64,000 nt of DNA from positions 186,001 through 250,000 of the forward strand of contig CAVWOU010000006.1 of NCBI GenBank assembly GCA_963756745.1. The letters are read 5' to 3'. Shown here piece after piece: positions 27,379 through 35,787 of the stretch; within the stretch, counting starts at the first letter, position 1; the number at the start of each line of letters is the position of its first letter. The notes beneath the pieces are model-generated. The model did no database searches. It worked only from the letters and a program-made list of their open reading frames with translations, and was not told the origin of the DNA. The DNA comes from DASPWW01 sp963756745 (GTDB lineage: Bacteria; Actinomycetota; Thermoleophilia; Solirubrobacterales; 70-9). The translations under genes were made by a program, and so were the position numbers.

Positions 27379-27384
27379 AGAATA
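27379..27384 (-). promoter_or_regulatory. -10 box (TATTCT) upstream of the riboswitch
   Basis: TATTCT lies 18 nt before the riboswitch P1 strand, which predicts a leader of about 190 nt. A clear -35 was not seen. Confidence 0.4.
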
Positions 27385-27398
27385 CCACGGTGCGTCGC

Positions 27399-28763
27399 TC
27401 AGTCCGCGGGCGCGAGGATGTCGGCGAGCGTGAACCGCTCGCCACGCGCCGGGAGACGGGGCTCCCACCCGGGCTCGGCCGTGCGGTAGGACCCGGGGTC
27501 GCCGTCGATGATCCCGAGCAGGACCTCGGCGACGATGCGCCCGCCGACTGGACCGAGCCGCTCGCCGTCCTCGCGTGCGTCCGACTCGCGCAGGACGTAG
27601 TACCACAGCGGGGTCTCCGCGTCCCACCCAGAGTCCGCGAGGCCGACCTCGGCCGGATCGAGCTGCTCCTCGCCCATCGCCGCCGCGACGGCCTCGCCGG
27701 ATGGCAATCCGTAGGCGTGTCCGCGCTTGAGATCGCGGCCGGCGAGGGACTGGTACGCCTGGTGCTCCGACTCGCCCGTGAGCGCGACGGGAAGCTCGAT
27801 CAGCGAGCGGGCGAGCTGCCCGTCGATGCGCTTGGCGCGCTGGGCGGGCGAGTGACCCGGTACGTCGAAGAACAGCGACCAATCGACGCTGCGCGAGGCC
27901 GGAATTGGTGCGAACCCGAGCAGGTCGGGGAAGAGCTGCAGCGAGCCCGAGCGGTCGTTGAGGACGTAGTCGTTGCGTATCTGACTGTGGCCGTACCGGA
28001 ACGCGCCGTCGGCGAACTCGAGCGGGATTTGCGGCGAGCCGTCGACGCGGTAGAAGCGAGGACCCTCGGCGAGGATCTCGTCGACCAGCTCACCGCCGAC
28101 CAGCCTCGGGAGGTAGTCGTGGAGGACGGTCCACTGGTAGTGCCAGCTCACCTCGCGTCGTGCCCAATCGAAGACCTCGCGCTCCGCGACGCCCTTCGCC
28201 CGCAGATGATCGACGAGGCAGTTGTGCAGGCGCAGCATCGCGACGTGGAGCTGCGCCATGAACAGGTGCGAGTCGTTGCGCGGATCTCCGATCAGCGCGA
28301 TGCCCTCGGCGTTCCGAGGCAGATCCGCCTCCTCGCCGGCGCCGTTGCGACCGAGGAGGAGCTTGGCCGGATCGTCGCGGCGGTAGAGAAACGGGTTGCC
28401 GACCGGCCCGGCGCCGTAGAGGCATTCGAGGTTGGCGCGCGGAGTGCGGAAGTTCAGCAGGTGCGTTCCGTCGGCGTGACGGGAGAGGTCGGTGCGGTCG
28501 GCGGTGATGTCGTGGGCGATGAACTGGCCGAAGAAAGGCCATCCCGCCGCCGTCTCCCGTGCGTCCGCGCAGCTTGTGCCGCCGTCGGACAGACCACCCG
28601 GGACGGCGAGCTCGAGCAGCCGCGTCTCGTCTCCCGCCAGCGGCGCGAGGTCCGGGAAGAGCCTCTCGTAGCGCCCCGACGCCCCGGCGAGCGGCGCGTC
28701 GACTGTCCGCGATGGCGCGAGGCAGTGGTCGCGCGCGGGGCTCACGGCGGTCGCGGTACTCAC
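27399..28763 (-). CDS. Animal-type heme peroxidase family protein
   Basis: A 454-residue member of the peroxidase-cyclooxygenase superfamily. The distal histidine lies in GWPFFGQFIAHDITADRTDL, with the adjacent aspartate that can link heme. A conserved NFRTPRANLECLYG and GDPRNDSHLFMAQLHVAMLRLHN follow. The proximal histidine is in FADGAFRYGHSQIRNDY. Bacterial members oxidise halides, phenols or lipids; the substrate here is unknown. No signal peptide is evident. The GTG start at 28763 has a TAGCCT box 7 nt upstream. It stands alone between the riboswitch promoter and a membrane protein gene. Confidence 0.85.
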   Translation of the reverse strand: MSTATAVSPARDHCLAPSRTVDAPLAGASGRYERLFPDLAPLAGDETRLLELAVPGGLSDGGTSCADARETAAGWPFFGQFIAHDITADRTDLSRHADGTHLLNFRTPRANLECLYGAGPVGNPFLYRRDDPAKLLLGRNGAGEEADLPRNAEGIALIGDPRNDSHLFMAQLHVAMLRLHNCLVDHLRAKGVAEREVFDWARREVSWHYQWTVLHDYLPRLVGGELVDEILAEGPRFYRVDGSPQIPLEFADGAFRYGHSQIRNDYVLNDRSGSLQLFPDLLGFAPIPASRSVDWSLFFDVPGHSPAQRAKRIDGQLARSLIELPVALTGESEHQAYQSLAGRDLKRGHAYGLPSGEAVAAAMGEEQLDPAEVGLADSGWDAETPLWYYVLRESDAREDGERLGPVGGRIVAEVLLGIIDGDPGSYRTAEPGWEPRLPARGERFTLADILAPAD

Positions 28764-28770
28764 GCCGTTC

Positions 28771-28776
28771 AGGCTA
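28771..28776 (-). promoter_or_regulatory. -10 box (TAGCCT) of leaderless peroxidase transcript
   Basis: TAGCCT plus a 7-nt spacer (GAACGGC) before GTG 28763. Confidence 0.5.
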
Positions 28777-28811
28777 GCCGACCGAGAACGTCGGCCCGGC
28801 GGCGAGTTTGG

Positions 28812-29465
28812 CTACTCAGGCCGCTTCTCGGGCGACGGAAACAGAACGTCCTGGAACCCGCCGAGCCGCTGAAAGCGGGCCATCTCGAACCGATACATGA
28901 TGTAAAGGGACAGGACCGCGGCCAAGCCGCCAGCTGCCACCGGAATCCCGAGCGGCGGATCCCCCGTCGCGGCGATCGCAAGGCCGACGGTGCTTCCACC
29001 GATCACGCTGTTGACCACCGCGATCATGTACGCGGCGGTCAGGTAAGGCCGCGAACGGGACGGCGTGAGCCCCATGTTCCGCAGTACACCGAGTGGATCG
29101 TCGTTCGCGGTCATCATGAACAGCCGTGCGTGATCGCCCGCCAGCTCGATGTAGTGATGACGGATGCGGTTGATCGCCCGTCCGTACACGACATCCTCCT
29201 CGGAGTTCTCCGACATGCGGACGAACGTGAAGATGCCGATGACGTACAGCGTCGGCAACACGATCAGGGAGAACACGTTGAACAGGTCGCCGGCCTCCGA
29301 CGCCTGGGCGATGAATCCGAGCGCGATCAGCGTGCTGGACACGGCCATGATGTAGAGCGAAGCGCGCGACGTGGCCTCGCTCGTAGTCTGGGCTCGGGCG
29401 CCCTGGAGCGTGAAGTGCTCCGTGGTCAGCGCCGTGAGAAGCCGCGGATCGACCTCATCGGCCAT
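28812..29465 (-). CDS. Hypothetical integral membrane protein
   Basis: A 217-residue protein not recognised by family. Four hydrophobic segments are visible: LYIMAVSSTLIALGFIAQA (about 38-56), FSLIVLPTLYVIGIFTFV (about 65-82), YLTAAYMIAVVNSVIGGSTVG (about 140-160) and GIPVAAGGLAAVLSLYIMY (about 172-190). They are separated by a charged cytosolic-type loop NRIRHHYIELAGDHARLFMM. The polar N-terminus (TTSEATSRASL) precedes the first helix. It may begin at ATG 29465, and a TATTCT motif in the upstream gap could be its -10. It is divergent from corA; no function is suggested. Confidence 0.65.
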   Translation of the reverse strand: MADEVDPRLLTALTTEHFTLQGARAQTTSEATSRASLYIMAVSSTLIALGFIAQASEAGDLFNVFSLIVLPTLYVIGIFTFVRMSENSEEDVVYGRAINRIRHHYIELAGDHARLFMMTANDDPLGVLRNMGLTPSRSRPYLTAAYMIAVVNSVIGGSTVGLAIAATGDPPLGIPVAAGGLAAVLSLYIMYRFEMARFQRLGGFQDVLFPSPEKRPE

Positions 29466-29617
29466 GTGGTGGTGTTCTCGCGGGGCTTTTGCTCTCCTGC
29501 CTGCGCCCGCCGCGCGAAGTGCACGATCACATGTGGGACAGAATAGGGACCGGGCCGTGACGTACTCTTAGAACGAGCGCTCGATGTACGACGTCGACAC
29601 AGAGATGAGCCAGAGCG

Positions 29618-30640
29618 ATGCCGAACCTCCCGAAGCCAAGGCTGCGACGGTCAGGCCGCGGCAGCGAGCTCACCTCGCCGGCGCCGCCCGCTGAGCGCCA
29701 GAAGCCCAACGTAGAGACGATCTCCGGCGAGGGCCTCCGCTGGGTCAAGATCGATCGCCCGAGCGCGCTCGAGTGGGGGTGGCTCGAGGAGCACTTCGAG
29801 TTCCACGGCCTCGACCTCGAGGACGTGCTGTCGCGCAACGAGCGGCCGAAGATCGACGAGTACCCCGACTACCTGTTCATCGTCCTTCACTTTCCCGTCT
29901 TCGACCCCTCGGTGCGACGGCTCAACGCCGGCGAGCTCGACATCTTCGTCGGTGAGGACTTCCTGATCACGATCCCGAACCAGCCGCTGCAGCCGGTCGA
30001 GTACCTGTTCGAGCGCTGCCGCGCCAAGGAGGAGCTCCGCGATCAGATCTTCTCCCGCGGGTCTGGCTACCTGCTGTACCGGATCGTCGACGACGGCTTC
30101 GACTACTGCTTTCCGATGCTGCGCAAGATCGAGAATAAGCTCGATGCGCTCGAGCAGGACATCTTCTCGGGTCGCTCGGAGGAGGTCGTGCGCGACCTCT
30201 CGAACGCGAAGCAGGAGATCATCAACTTCCGCAAGGTGATCCGGCCTCAGCGCCCGGTGCTGCGCGACCTCGAGGGCGTCAAGGGTCGCTTCCTCGCGCC
30301 CGACTTCGACCTCGAGATCTACTTCGACGACGTCGTCGACGCCCACGAGCGGATCTGGGACCTGCTTGAGACGTACAAGGAGGTCGCCGAGGGGCTCGAG
30401 GACACAAACGAGTCCGTGATCTCGCATCGCGTCAACGACATCCTGCGCGTGCTGACCGCGATCAGCGTGATCGTTCTGCCCCTGACGCTGATCGCGAGCG
30501 TGTTCGGGATGAACGTGGGGCTGCCCGGCGGCGGCGAGCCCCCCAACGGGGCCTCGGCAAGCTTCTGGATCATCATCGGAGTGATGGTCGCGATCGTGGT
30601 CGGGATGGTCACGTACTTCCGTCGCCGCGGCTGGCTGTAG
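29618..30640 (+). CDS. corA: CorA family Mg2+/Co2+ transporter
   Basis: Homopentameric divalent-cation channel in the cytoplasmic membrane. The 340-residue protein has a large cytosolic alpha/beta funnel and long helix (residues 30-270). The two C-terminal membrane helices are IVLPLTLIASVFGMN and FWIIIGVMVAIVVGMVTYF. The selectivity-filter motif GMN is at 297-299, followed by a periplasmic loop with GLPGGGEPPN. The basic C-terminal end RRRGWL matches the family's positive gate ring. The first 30 residues are poorly conserved. A TACTCT motif about 50 nt upstream could be its -10. Confidence 0.94.
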   Translation: MPNLPKPRLRRSGRGSELTSPAPPAERQKPNVETISGEGLRWVKIDRPSALEWGWLEEHFEFHGLDLEDVLSRNERPKIDEYPDYLFIVLHFPVFDPSVRRLNAGELDIFVGEDFLITIPNQPLQPVEYLFERCRAKEELRDQIFSRGSGYLLYRIVDDGFDYCFPMLRKIENKLDALEQDIFSGRSEEVVRDLSNAKQEIINFRKVIRPQRPVLRDLEGVKGRFLAPDFDLEIYFDDVVDAHERIWDLLETYKEVAEGLEDTNESVISHRVNDILRVLTAISVIVLPLTLIASVFGMNVGLPGGGEPPNGASASFWIIIGVMVAIVVGMVTYFRRRGWL

Positions 30641-30816
30641 CAAACGGCGCAAACTCCGCCTTCTTCGGCGCCCGACGCCGGTGGGTCGGAGGCGTTCGGT
30701 AGATTGCGGCGCTCGGCCACCCCGTCCGGGGGCACTCGGCGCTCATCTCCCAGCGGCGGTTCTAGGCCACTCGAGCCCTCGCCGGCGCGCTTCCGGCGAT
30801 CGCTCCGAAACCACAC

Positions 30817-31539
30817 ATGTCCCACCACGATCGACTCGATCCGGCACCGTGGGTGCCGCGCTCGCCGCGGATCGCGGACCGCGTCCGGGCCGCCGACTCC
30901 GACCTGCCGCTCCGCTCTACCGTTCGCCGGGTGACGCTGTGCGCAGCGCTCGGGTTGTGCGTAACCAGTATCGCCACCGCCGTCGCGGGGTTGCCGGTGG
31001 CGCCGATCGGCTCCGACGGTCGCAACGCCGCTGCTCTCGGACTGGGTAGTGCTGCGCCGGCGGACGAAGTCAAGGAGGAGGAGCCGTCATCGCTCGCGAT
31101 CACCTCGAACTCGGGTCCGTACCACCCGGTCCGAATGGATGGTCCGATGGACTACGGCGCCTACGACGCCAAGTTCGGTGCCGACCGCGGCGGACGCCTG
31201 CACGAGGGACAGGACGTGATGGCCGACTCCGGGACGCCGCTCATCGCGGTCCGCGACGCCCGCGTCATCGAGAAGGGAAACGACGGCGGGCGCGGCAACT
31301 ACGTCGCGCTCTACAGCCCCGCCGAGGATCAGACCTACGTCTACTTCCACATGCTGCGCCCGTCGGGGCTGAAGGTCGGCGTGGAGGTCCCCGCCGGCAC
31401 GCAGGTCGGCGTGATGGGCTGCACCGGCTCGTGCTACGGCACCCACCTCCACTTCGAGATCAGGCTCGGGGAGGGGATCGACCGCAAGCCGATCGACCCG
31501 CTGCCGATGCTGAAGCAGTGGCCGGTCGCGCCCGAGTAG
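30817..31539 (+). CDS. M23 (LytM/LasA-like) metallopeptidase
   Basis: Zinc endopeptidase domain of the type that cleaves peptidoglycan cross-bridges outside the membrane. The 240-residue protein has one N-terminal hydrophobic segment (about 40-62, LCAALGLCVTSIATAVAGL) as signal or anchor. The M23 domain carries the zinc ligands H129 and D133 in RLHEGQD and H210/H212 in GTHLHFE, with YVYFHML between them. All catalytic residues are present. It is preceded by a 176-nt GC-rich gap containing a TAGATT box at about 30,706, which implies a structured leader of about 100 nt. Next gene: HIT protein 10 nt downstream. Confidence 0.88.
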   Translation: MSHHDRLDPAPWVPRSPRIADRVRAADSDLPLRSTVRRVTLCAALGLCVTSIATAVAGLPVAPIGSDGRNAAALGLGSAAPADEVKEEEPSSLAITSNSGPYHPVRMDGPMDYGAYDAKFGADRGGRLHEGQDVMADSGTPLIAVRDARVIEKGNDGGRGNYVALYSPAEDQTYVYFHMLRPSGLKVGVEVPAGTQVGVMGCTGSCYGTHLHFEIRLGEGIDRKPIDPLPMLKQWPVAPE

Positions 31540-31542
31540 ATT
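31537..31542 (+). promoter_or_regulatory. -10 box (TAGATT) of the HIT-pmm operon, overlapping the M23 stop codon
   Basis: TAGATT begins with the TAG stop of the peptidase gene and is followed by 7 nt (CCGCCGG) and GTG 31550. A leaderless promoter is thus packed into the end of the upstream gene. Confidence 0.45.
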
Positions 31543-31549
31543 CCGCCGG

Positions 31550-32032
31550 GTGGCCAACCACCGAATCTGGGCGCCATGGCGCCTCGAGTACGTGAAGGAC
31601 GCCTCGAAGGACAACGAGTGCATCTTCTGCGCGAAGCCCGCCGAGGACGATGACGCCGCAGCGTTCATCGTCCACCGCGGCGAGCGCTGCTTCGTGATCC
31701 TGAACACCTTCCCGTACACAAACGGCCACCTGATGGTCGCTCCGTTCGAACACGTCGCGCGGCTCCAGGATCTCGACTCCAACACCGTGACCGAGCTGAT
31801 GGCGCTGGCCACGCGGGCCACGGCGATCATTGACGACGTGTACGACCCCGAGGGTTACAACCTCGGCTTGAACCAGGGCAGGATCGCCGGCGCCGGGTTC
31901 GAGTCCCACATCCACATGCACGTGGTCCCGCGGTGGGCCGGCGACACCAACTACATGCCGGTGATCGCGGACACGAGGGTGATGCCGCAGAGCCTGGAGC
32001 AGAGCTACGACGCGCTCAAGGGGAAGTTTTGA
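31550..32032 (+). CDS. HIT-family hydrolase/transferase (AppA/Ap4A phosphorylase-like)
   Basis: A 160-residue histidine-triad protein with the H-x-H-x-H motif at H120-H124 in ESHIHMHVVPRW. It has an N-terminal CxxC pair (C24, C27 in NECIFCAKP) that usually binds zinc. The segments FPYTNGHLMVAPFEHV and GYNLGLNQGRIAGAG are characteristic of the actinobacterial ATP adenylyltransferase/Ap4A phosphorylase-like branch. It starts with GTG 31550 without a Shine-Dalgarno. Its stop overlaps the TTG start of the phosphomannomutase gene (TTGA). It probably acts on dinucleoside polyphosphates or nucleotide adducts. Confidence 0.85.
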   Translation: MANHRIWAPWRLEYVKDASKDNECIFCAKPAEDDDAAAFIVHRGERCFVILNTFPYTNGHLMVAPFEHVARLQDLDSNTVTELMALATRATAIIDDVYDPEGYNLGLNQGRIAGAGFESHIHMHVVPRWAGDTNYMPVIADTRVMPQSLEQSYDALKGKF

Positions 32033-33399
32033 CGACGATTTCGCCCAGCATCTTCAAGGCGTACGACGTCCGCGGCGTGTACGGCGAGGAGATGGACGGC
32101 GAGGTCGCGTACCTGCTCGGCCGCGCGTTTGCCCGCGTCCTGGCCCAGCTGCGCGGCAAGGACACGAGCGCGCTCGGCATCGGCCTGGGGCGCGACATGC
32201 GGCTCACCGCGCCGGAGATGGCAGAACGCGTGCGTGAGGGCCTGCTCGACGAGGGAACGCATGTGATCGACGCGGGGATGATCGGGACCGAGATGCTCTA
32301 TTACCTCGTCGGTTCCCGAGGCCTCGACGGCGGCGCGATGGTCACCGCCTCGCACAACCCGAAGTCCTGGACGGGAGTGAAGCTCGTGCGCGAAGGGGCG
32401 CTGGCCTTTTCGGGCGACGCCGGGATCGCCGAGGTGCGCGCCGAGATCGAGCGCGGCATGCCGGAGCCGCCGGGAGGTGGGACGCTCGAGCACCTCGACA
32501 TCTACGACCGCTTCCACCGCCACGTCCTGTCGCTCATCGAGCCCGATCTCATCACGCCGATGCGGGTGGTGGTCGACGGCGGGAACGGGATGGCCGGCCC
32601 GATGGTCGGACCGTTGCTCGAGCGGCTCAACCTCGACCTCGTGACCACGTACTGGGAGCCGGACGGGACGTTCCCCGACCACGAGCCGAACCCGCTGCTG
32701 GAGGAGAACCGCCGCTTCATCGTCGACAAGGTGGTCGGGGAGGGAGCGGAGCTCGGGATCGCGTGGGACGGGGACGCGGACCGATGCTTCTTCATCGACG
32801 AGACGGGGACGTTCGTCGACGGCGACTTCCTCACCGCGTTGCTCGCCACCTCGCAGCTGCGCAAGAACCCGGGCGCCGCCGTCCTCTACGACGTCCGCGC
32901 GAGCCGGGCGGTCCCCGACACGATCACCGCGAACGGCGGGATCCCGCGCGTCAACCGCGTCGGCCACGCGTTCTTCAAGATCGGGATGCGCGAGCACGAC
33001 GCCGCGTTCGGGGGCGAGGTCTCCGGCCACTACTACTTCCGCGACTTCTGGTGCGCCGATTCGGGGACGATCCCGGCGTTGCTCGTGCTCGAGCTGATCT
33101 CGGTCGAGGGCCGCCCGCTCTCCGAGCTCGTCGGCAAGTACCGCGAGCGCTATTTCATCTCCGGCGAGATCAACTCCGAGGTGGCGGACCAGGACGCGAA
33201 GATGCGCGAGCTCGCGGAGCGCAACCCCGACGCGGAGATCTCGTGGCTCGACGGCATCTCCGTGGACTACCCGGAGTGGCACTTCAACGTGCGGCCGTCG
33301 AACACCGAGCCGCTGCTGCGCCTCAACCTCGAGTCGCTGGTCTCGCGTGAGGACATGGAGCGCAAGAGAGACGAGGTCTTGGAGCTAATTCGCTCGTGA
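32029..33399 (+). CDS. Phosphomannomutase/phosphoglucomutase
   Basis: Alpha-D-phosphohexomutase that moves the phosphate between C6 and C1 of mannose or glucose. The 456-residue protein has all four domain signatures. The phosphoserine loop is TASHNP (106-111, S108), the Mg site DGDADR (247-252), the sugar-binding loop GEVSGHYYF, and the phosphate loop RPSNTEPLLRL. The start is TTG 32029, overlapping the HIT stop (TTGA), and the N-terminus SPSIFKAYDVRGVYG fits the family exactly. Its product supplies GDP-mannose or UDP/ADP-glucose for glycans. Confidence 0.93.
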   Translation: MTTISPSIFKAYDVRGVYGEEMDGEVAYLLGRAFARVLAQLRGKDTSALGIGLGRDMRLTAPEMAERVREGLLDEGTHVIDAGMIGTEMLYYLVGSRGLDGGAMVTASHNPKSWTGVKLVREGALAFSGDAGIAEVRAEIERGMPEPPGGGTLEHLDIYDRFHRHVLSLIEPDLITPMRVVVDGGNGMAGPMVGPLLERLNLDLVTTYWEPDGTFPDHEPNPLLEENRRFIVDKVVGEGAELGIAWDGDADRCFFIDETGTFVDGDFLTALLATSQLRKNPGAAVLYDVRASRAVPDTITANGGIPRVNRVGHAFFKIGMREHDAAFGGEVSGHYYFRDFWCADSGTIPALLVLELISVEGRPLSELVGKYRERYFISGEINSEVADQDAKMRELAERNPDAEISWLDGISVDYPEWHFNVRPSNTEPLLRLNLESLVSREDMERKRDEVLELIRS

Positions 33400-34394
33400 C
33401 CCCGGAGGAGGCGCTCGAGCGCGCCGCCGAGGAGGGGATCCACACGCTGCGGCTCCCGACCCCGTTCATGGTCGGCCGGGTGAACTGCTATCTGATCGAG
33501 GGCGAGCCCCTGACCCTGATCGACACGGGTCCCAACTCCGGCAAGGCGCTCGACGACCTCCAGCACGAGCTCGCCGAGCGCGGTCACTCGATCGAGGACC
33601 TCGAGCTCGTGGTCCTCACCCACCAGCACATCGATCACATCGGACTGGCCGAGATCATCGCGACGCGCTCGGGCGCCGATGTGGCCGCGATCGATGTCGC
33701 GGTGAACTTCCTCGAGAACTTCGGCGAGGACGCCGAGCGCGACGATCAGTTCGCCGTCGAGCTGATGCTCAGCCACGGAATCTCCGAGGATGTCGTGACC
33801 GCGCTCCAGAGCGTCTCGCGAAGCTTTCGTGCGTGGGGCTCGCGGCCGAAGGTGACGCGGCCGCTGCACGATGGCGAGATCCTGAGCCTCGGCGACCGCA
33901 ACCTCGAGGTGCAGCACCGTCCCGGGCACAGCCCCTCGGACACGCTGCTGTGGGACGCCGATCGCCGCATCCTGTTCGCGGCCGACCACCTGCTCGCGCA
34001 CATCTCGTCCAACGCCCTGATCACCCGGCCGCTGGACGGCTCGGGGGAGCGGACGCAGGCGCTCGTCACCTACCTGGAGTCGCTGCGCAAGACCCGCGAG
34101 CTGCCGGCGGAGATCGTGCTCCCCGGGCACGGTGAGCCGATCACCGACCACGTCGCCCTGATCGATGAGCGGTTCGCCCACTCGCGCCGACGCGCCGAGA
34201 AGATCTACGAGCTGATCGCCGAGCGGCCGCGCACCGGCCACGAGCTTGCCCAGGAGCTGTGGGGCGACGTCGCGGTGACGCAAGCCTTCCTGACGCTGTC
34301 CGAGGTGATCGGCCACGTCGACCTGCTGATCAACGAGGGCCGCGCGCGCGAAGTGCGTGAGAACGGCGTGATCAAGTTCGAGGCCGTGGGGTGA
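33396..34394 (+). CDS. Metallo-beta-lactamase fold hydrolase with C-terminal winged helix
   Basis: A 332-residue MBL-fold protein. The metal motif is H76-x-H78-x-D80-H81 in LTHQHIDHIG, then HRPGHSPSDTLLW and FAADHLL supply further ligands and VLPGHGEP the last histidine. A C-terminal winged-helix-like segment (about 275-330, RPRTGHELAQELWG then LINEGRAREV) is typical of the LACTB2/glyoxalase II-like hydrolase branch. The GTG start at 33396 overlaps the phosphomannomutase stop (GTGA). Its substrate, a thioester, lactone or RNA, cannot be read from sequence. Confidence 0.85.
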   Translation: MTPEEALERAAEEGIHTLRLPTPFMVGRVNCYLIEGEPLTLIDTGPNSGKALDDLQHELAERGHSIEDLELVVLTHQHIDHIGLAEIIATRSGADVAAIDVAVNFLENFGEDAERDDQFAVELMLSHGISEDVVTALQSVSRSFRAWGSRPKVTRPLHDGEILSLGDRNLEVQHRPGHSPSDTLLWDADRRILFAADHLLAHISSNALITRPLDGSGERTQALVTYLESLRKTRELPAEIVLPGHGEPITDHVALIDERFAHSRRRAEKIYELIAERPRTGHELAQELWGDVAVTQAFLTLSEVIGHVDLLINEGRAREVRENGVIKFEAVG

Positions 34395-35338
34395 ACGAGA
34401 AGAAGAAGCGCATGCTGGTGATCGTCAACCCGTATGCGACCACCGTCTCCGACCGGCTCAAGAACCTCGTCGTCTACGCGCTCGAGGGGCGCTACGACGT
34501 CACCGCCGTCAGCACCGAGGCACGGGCGCACGCGATCGAGATCGGCAGCGAGGCGCGCGTCGGCGACTACGACATCGTCGTCGCGTTCGGCGGCGACGGC
34601 ACCCTCAACGAGGTCGCCAACGGCCTCGCGGGCACCAGCGTCCCGGTGTCGGTGCTGCCGGGTGGCTCGACGAACGTCGTCTGCCGTACGCTCGGCATCC
34701 CGAACGACGTCGTCGACGCCGCCGAGCACCTGCTCGGCCTCGCCGACGACTTCGCGCCCAGGCGGATCGATCTCGGGGTCGTCAACGGGAGACGGTTTGT
34801 GTTCGCGTGCGGCGCCGGTCTCGATGCGGCGGTGGTGCAGCGCGTCGACGCGCACCCGAGGCTCAAGGAGCGCGCGGGCGAGTGGTACTTCACCTGGGCG
34901 GCCGTGTCGGCGTTGTACCGTCGCTATCTGCGCGATCCGGTCGTGATGCGGCTCGAGGTCGACGGCAAGCTGGCGGAGGGGATCACGACGATCGCGCAGA
35001 ACTCGGATCCGTACAGCTACTTTCGCGGCCGGCCGTTGCACGTTTGCGAGGGCGCGGCGCTTGACAACGCGACACTGGCGGTGGCGGTGCTGAGGCGGGC
35101 GGCCCAGCGCGACGTCCCGACGATCGCGATGCGGGTGCTCTCGGAGCGGCTCCCGACTCCCGACCACCGCCAGATCGATCACTTCGCGAACGTCGTCGCG
35201 GCGCGGGTCGAATCGATCTCGCGCGACCGCGAGGACAAGATCCGGTCGTTCCCGCTTCAGGTCGACGGCGACTACATCGGCGACCACACCGAGCTCGACC
35301 TCTCGATCGAGCCCGGCGCGCTGACGATCGTCGCGTGA
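34391..35338 (+). CDS. Diacylglycerol kinase-family lipid kinase
   Basis: A 315-residue member of the DAGK/YegS/sphingosine kinase family. The nucleotide-binding signature GGDGTLNE is at 67-74, followed by the conserved VLPGGSTNVVCRTLG loop; VFACGAGLDAAVV and a C-terminal VDGDYIG motif complete the two-domain layout. It phosphorylates a lipid hydroxyl using ATP, probably in phospholipid recycling or glycolipid synthesis. The GTG start overlaps the previous stop (GTGA), and the KKK-rich N-terminus is short. It belongs to the coupled five-gene operon. Confidence 0.88.
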   Translation: MNEKKKRMLVIVNPYATTVSDRLKNLVVYALEGRYDVTAVSTEARAHAIEIGSEARVGDYDIVVAFGGDGTLNEVANGLAGTSVPVSVLPGGSTNVVCRTLGIPNDVVDAAEHLLGLADDFAPRRIDLGVVNGRRFVFACGAGLDAAVVQRVDAHPRLKERAGEWYFTWAAVSALYRRYLRDPVVMRLEVDGKLAEGITTIAQNSDPYSYFRGRPLHVCEGAALDNATLAVAVLRRAAQRDVPTIAMRVLSERLPTPDHRQIDHFANVVAARVESISRDREDKIRSFPLQVDGDYIGDHTELDLSIEPGALTIVA

Positions 35339-35778
35339 CTACCGCCGATCCCGACTGCCGCTTCTGCGCGATCGTCGCCGGTGACGAGTCCTCCCACGTC
35401 GTCTACGAGGACGAGGCGTCGCTCGCCTTCCTCGACCACCGCCCGCTGTTCCCCGGTCACAGCCTGCTCGTCCCGCGCGAGCACATCGAGACCCTGGGCG
35501 ACCTTCCGAGAGAGTTGCTCGAGCCGTACTTCGGGGCGGCGCAGCTGCTGGCGCGGGCGATCCCCGCCGCGATGGACAAGCCCGGCAGCTTCGTGGCGAT
35601 GAACAACGTCGTCAGCCAGAGCGTCCCCCACCTTCACGTCCACGTCGTCCCGCGCGAGCGCAAGGACGGGTTGCGGGGGTTCTTCTGGCCGCGCCGCAAG
35701 TACGACAGCGACGCCCACATGGCCGAGGTGGCGGAGACGCTCCGCGCGGCGATCGGCGACCTTCGCGAGCGTGAGTAG
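35335..35778 (+). CDS. HIT-family protein (second in operon)
   Basis: A 147-residue histidine-triad protein with H99-x-H101-x-H103 in VPHLHVHVVPR and the N-terminal DCRFCAIVAGDE block, which contains a CxxC pair (C8, C11). HSLLVPREHIETLGDLP matches the HinT/Fhit-like core. It differs from the first HIT protein of the operon in length and C-terminus (GLRGFFWPRRKY), so they are probably not recent duplicates. The GTG start overlaps the lipid kinase stop (GTGA). It is the last gene of the operon. Confidence 0.85.
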   Translation: MTTADPDCRFCAIVAGDESSHVVYEDEASLAFLDHRPLFPGHSLLVPREHIETLGDLPRELLEPYFGAAQLLARAIPAAMDKPGSFVAMNNVVSQSVPHLHVHVVPRERKDGLRGFFWPRRKYDSDAHMAEVAETLRAAIGDLRERE

Positions 35779-35787
35779 AGACCTGGA

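Noticed and set aside
30641..30816. c-di-AMP (ydaO-type) riboswitch upstream of the M23 peptidase
   Set aside because: The conserved GUCAGCUAAC-type block near the 3-prime end was not found, so only an unassigned structured leader is noted.
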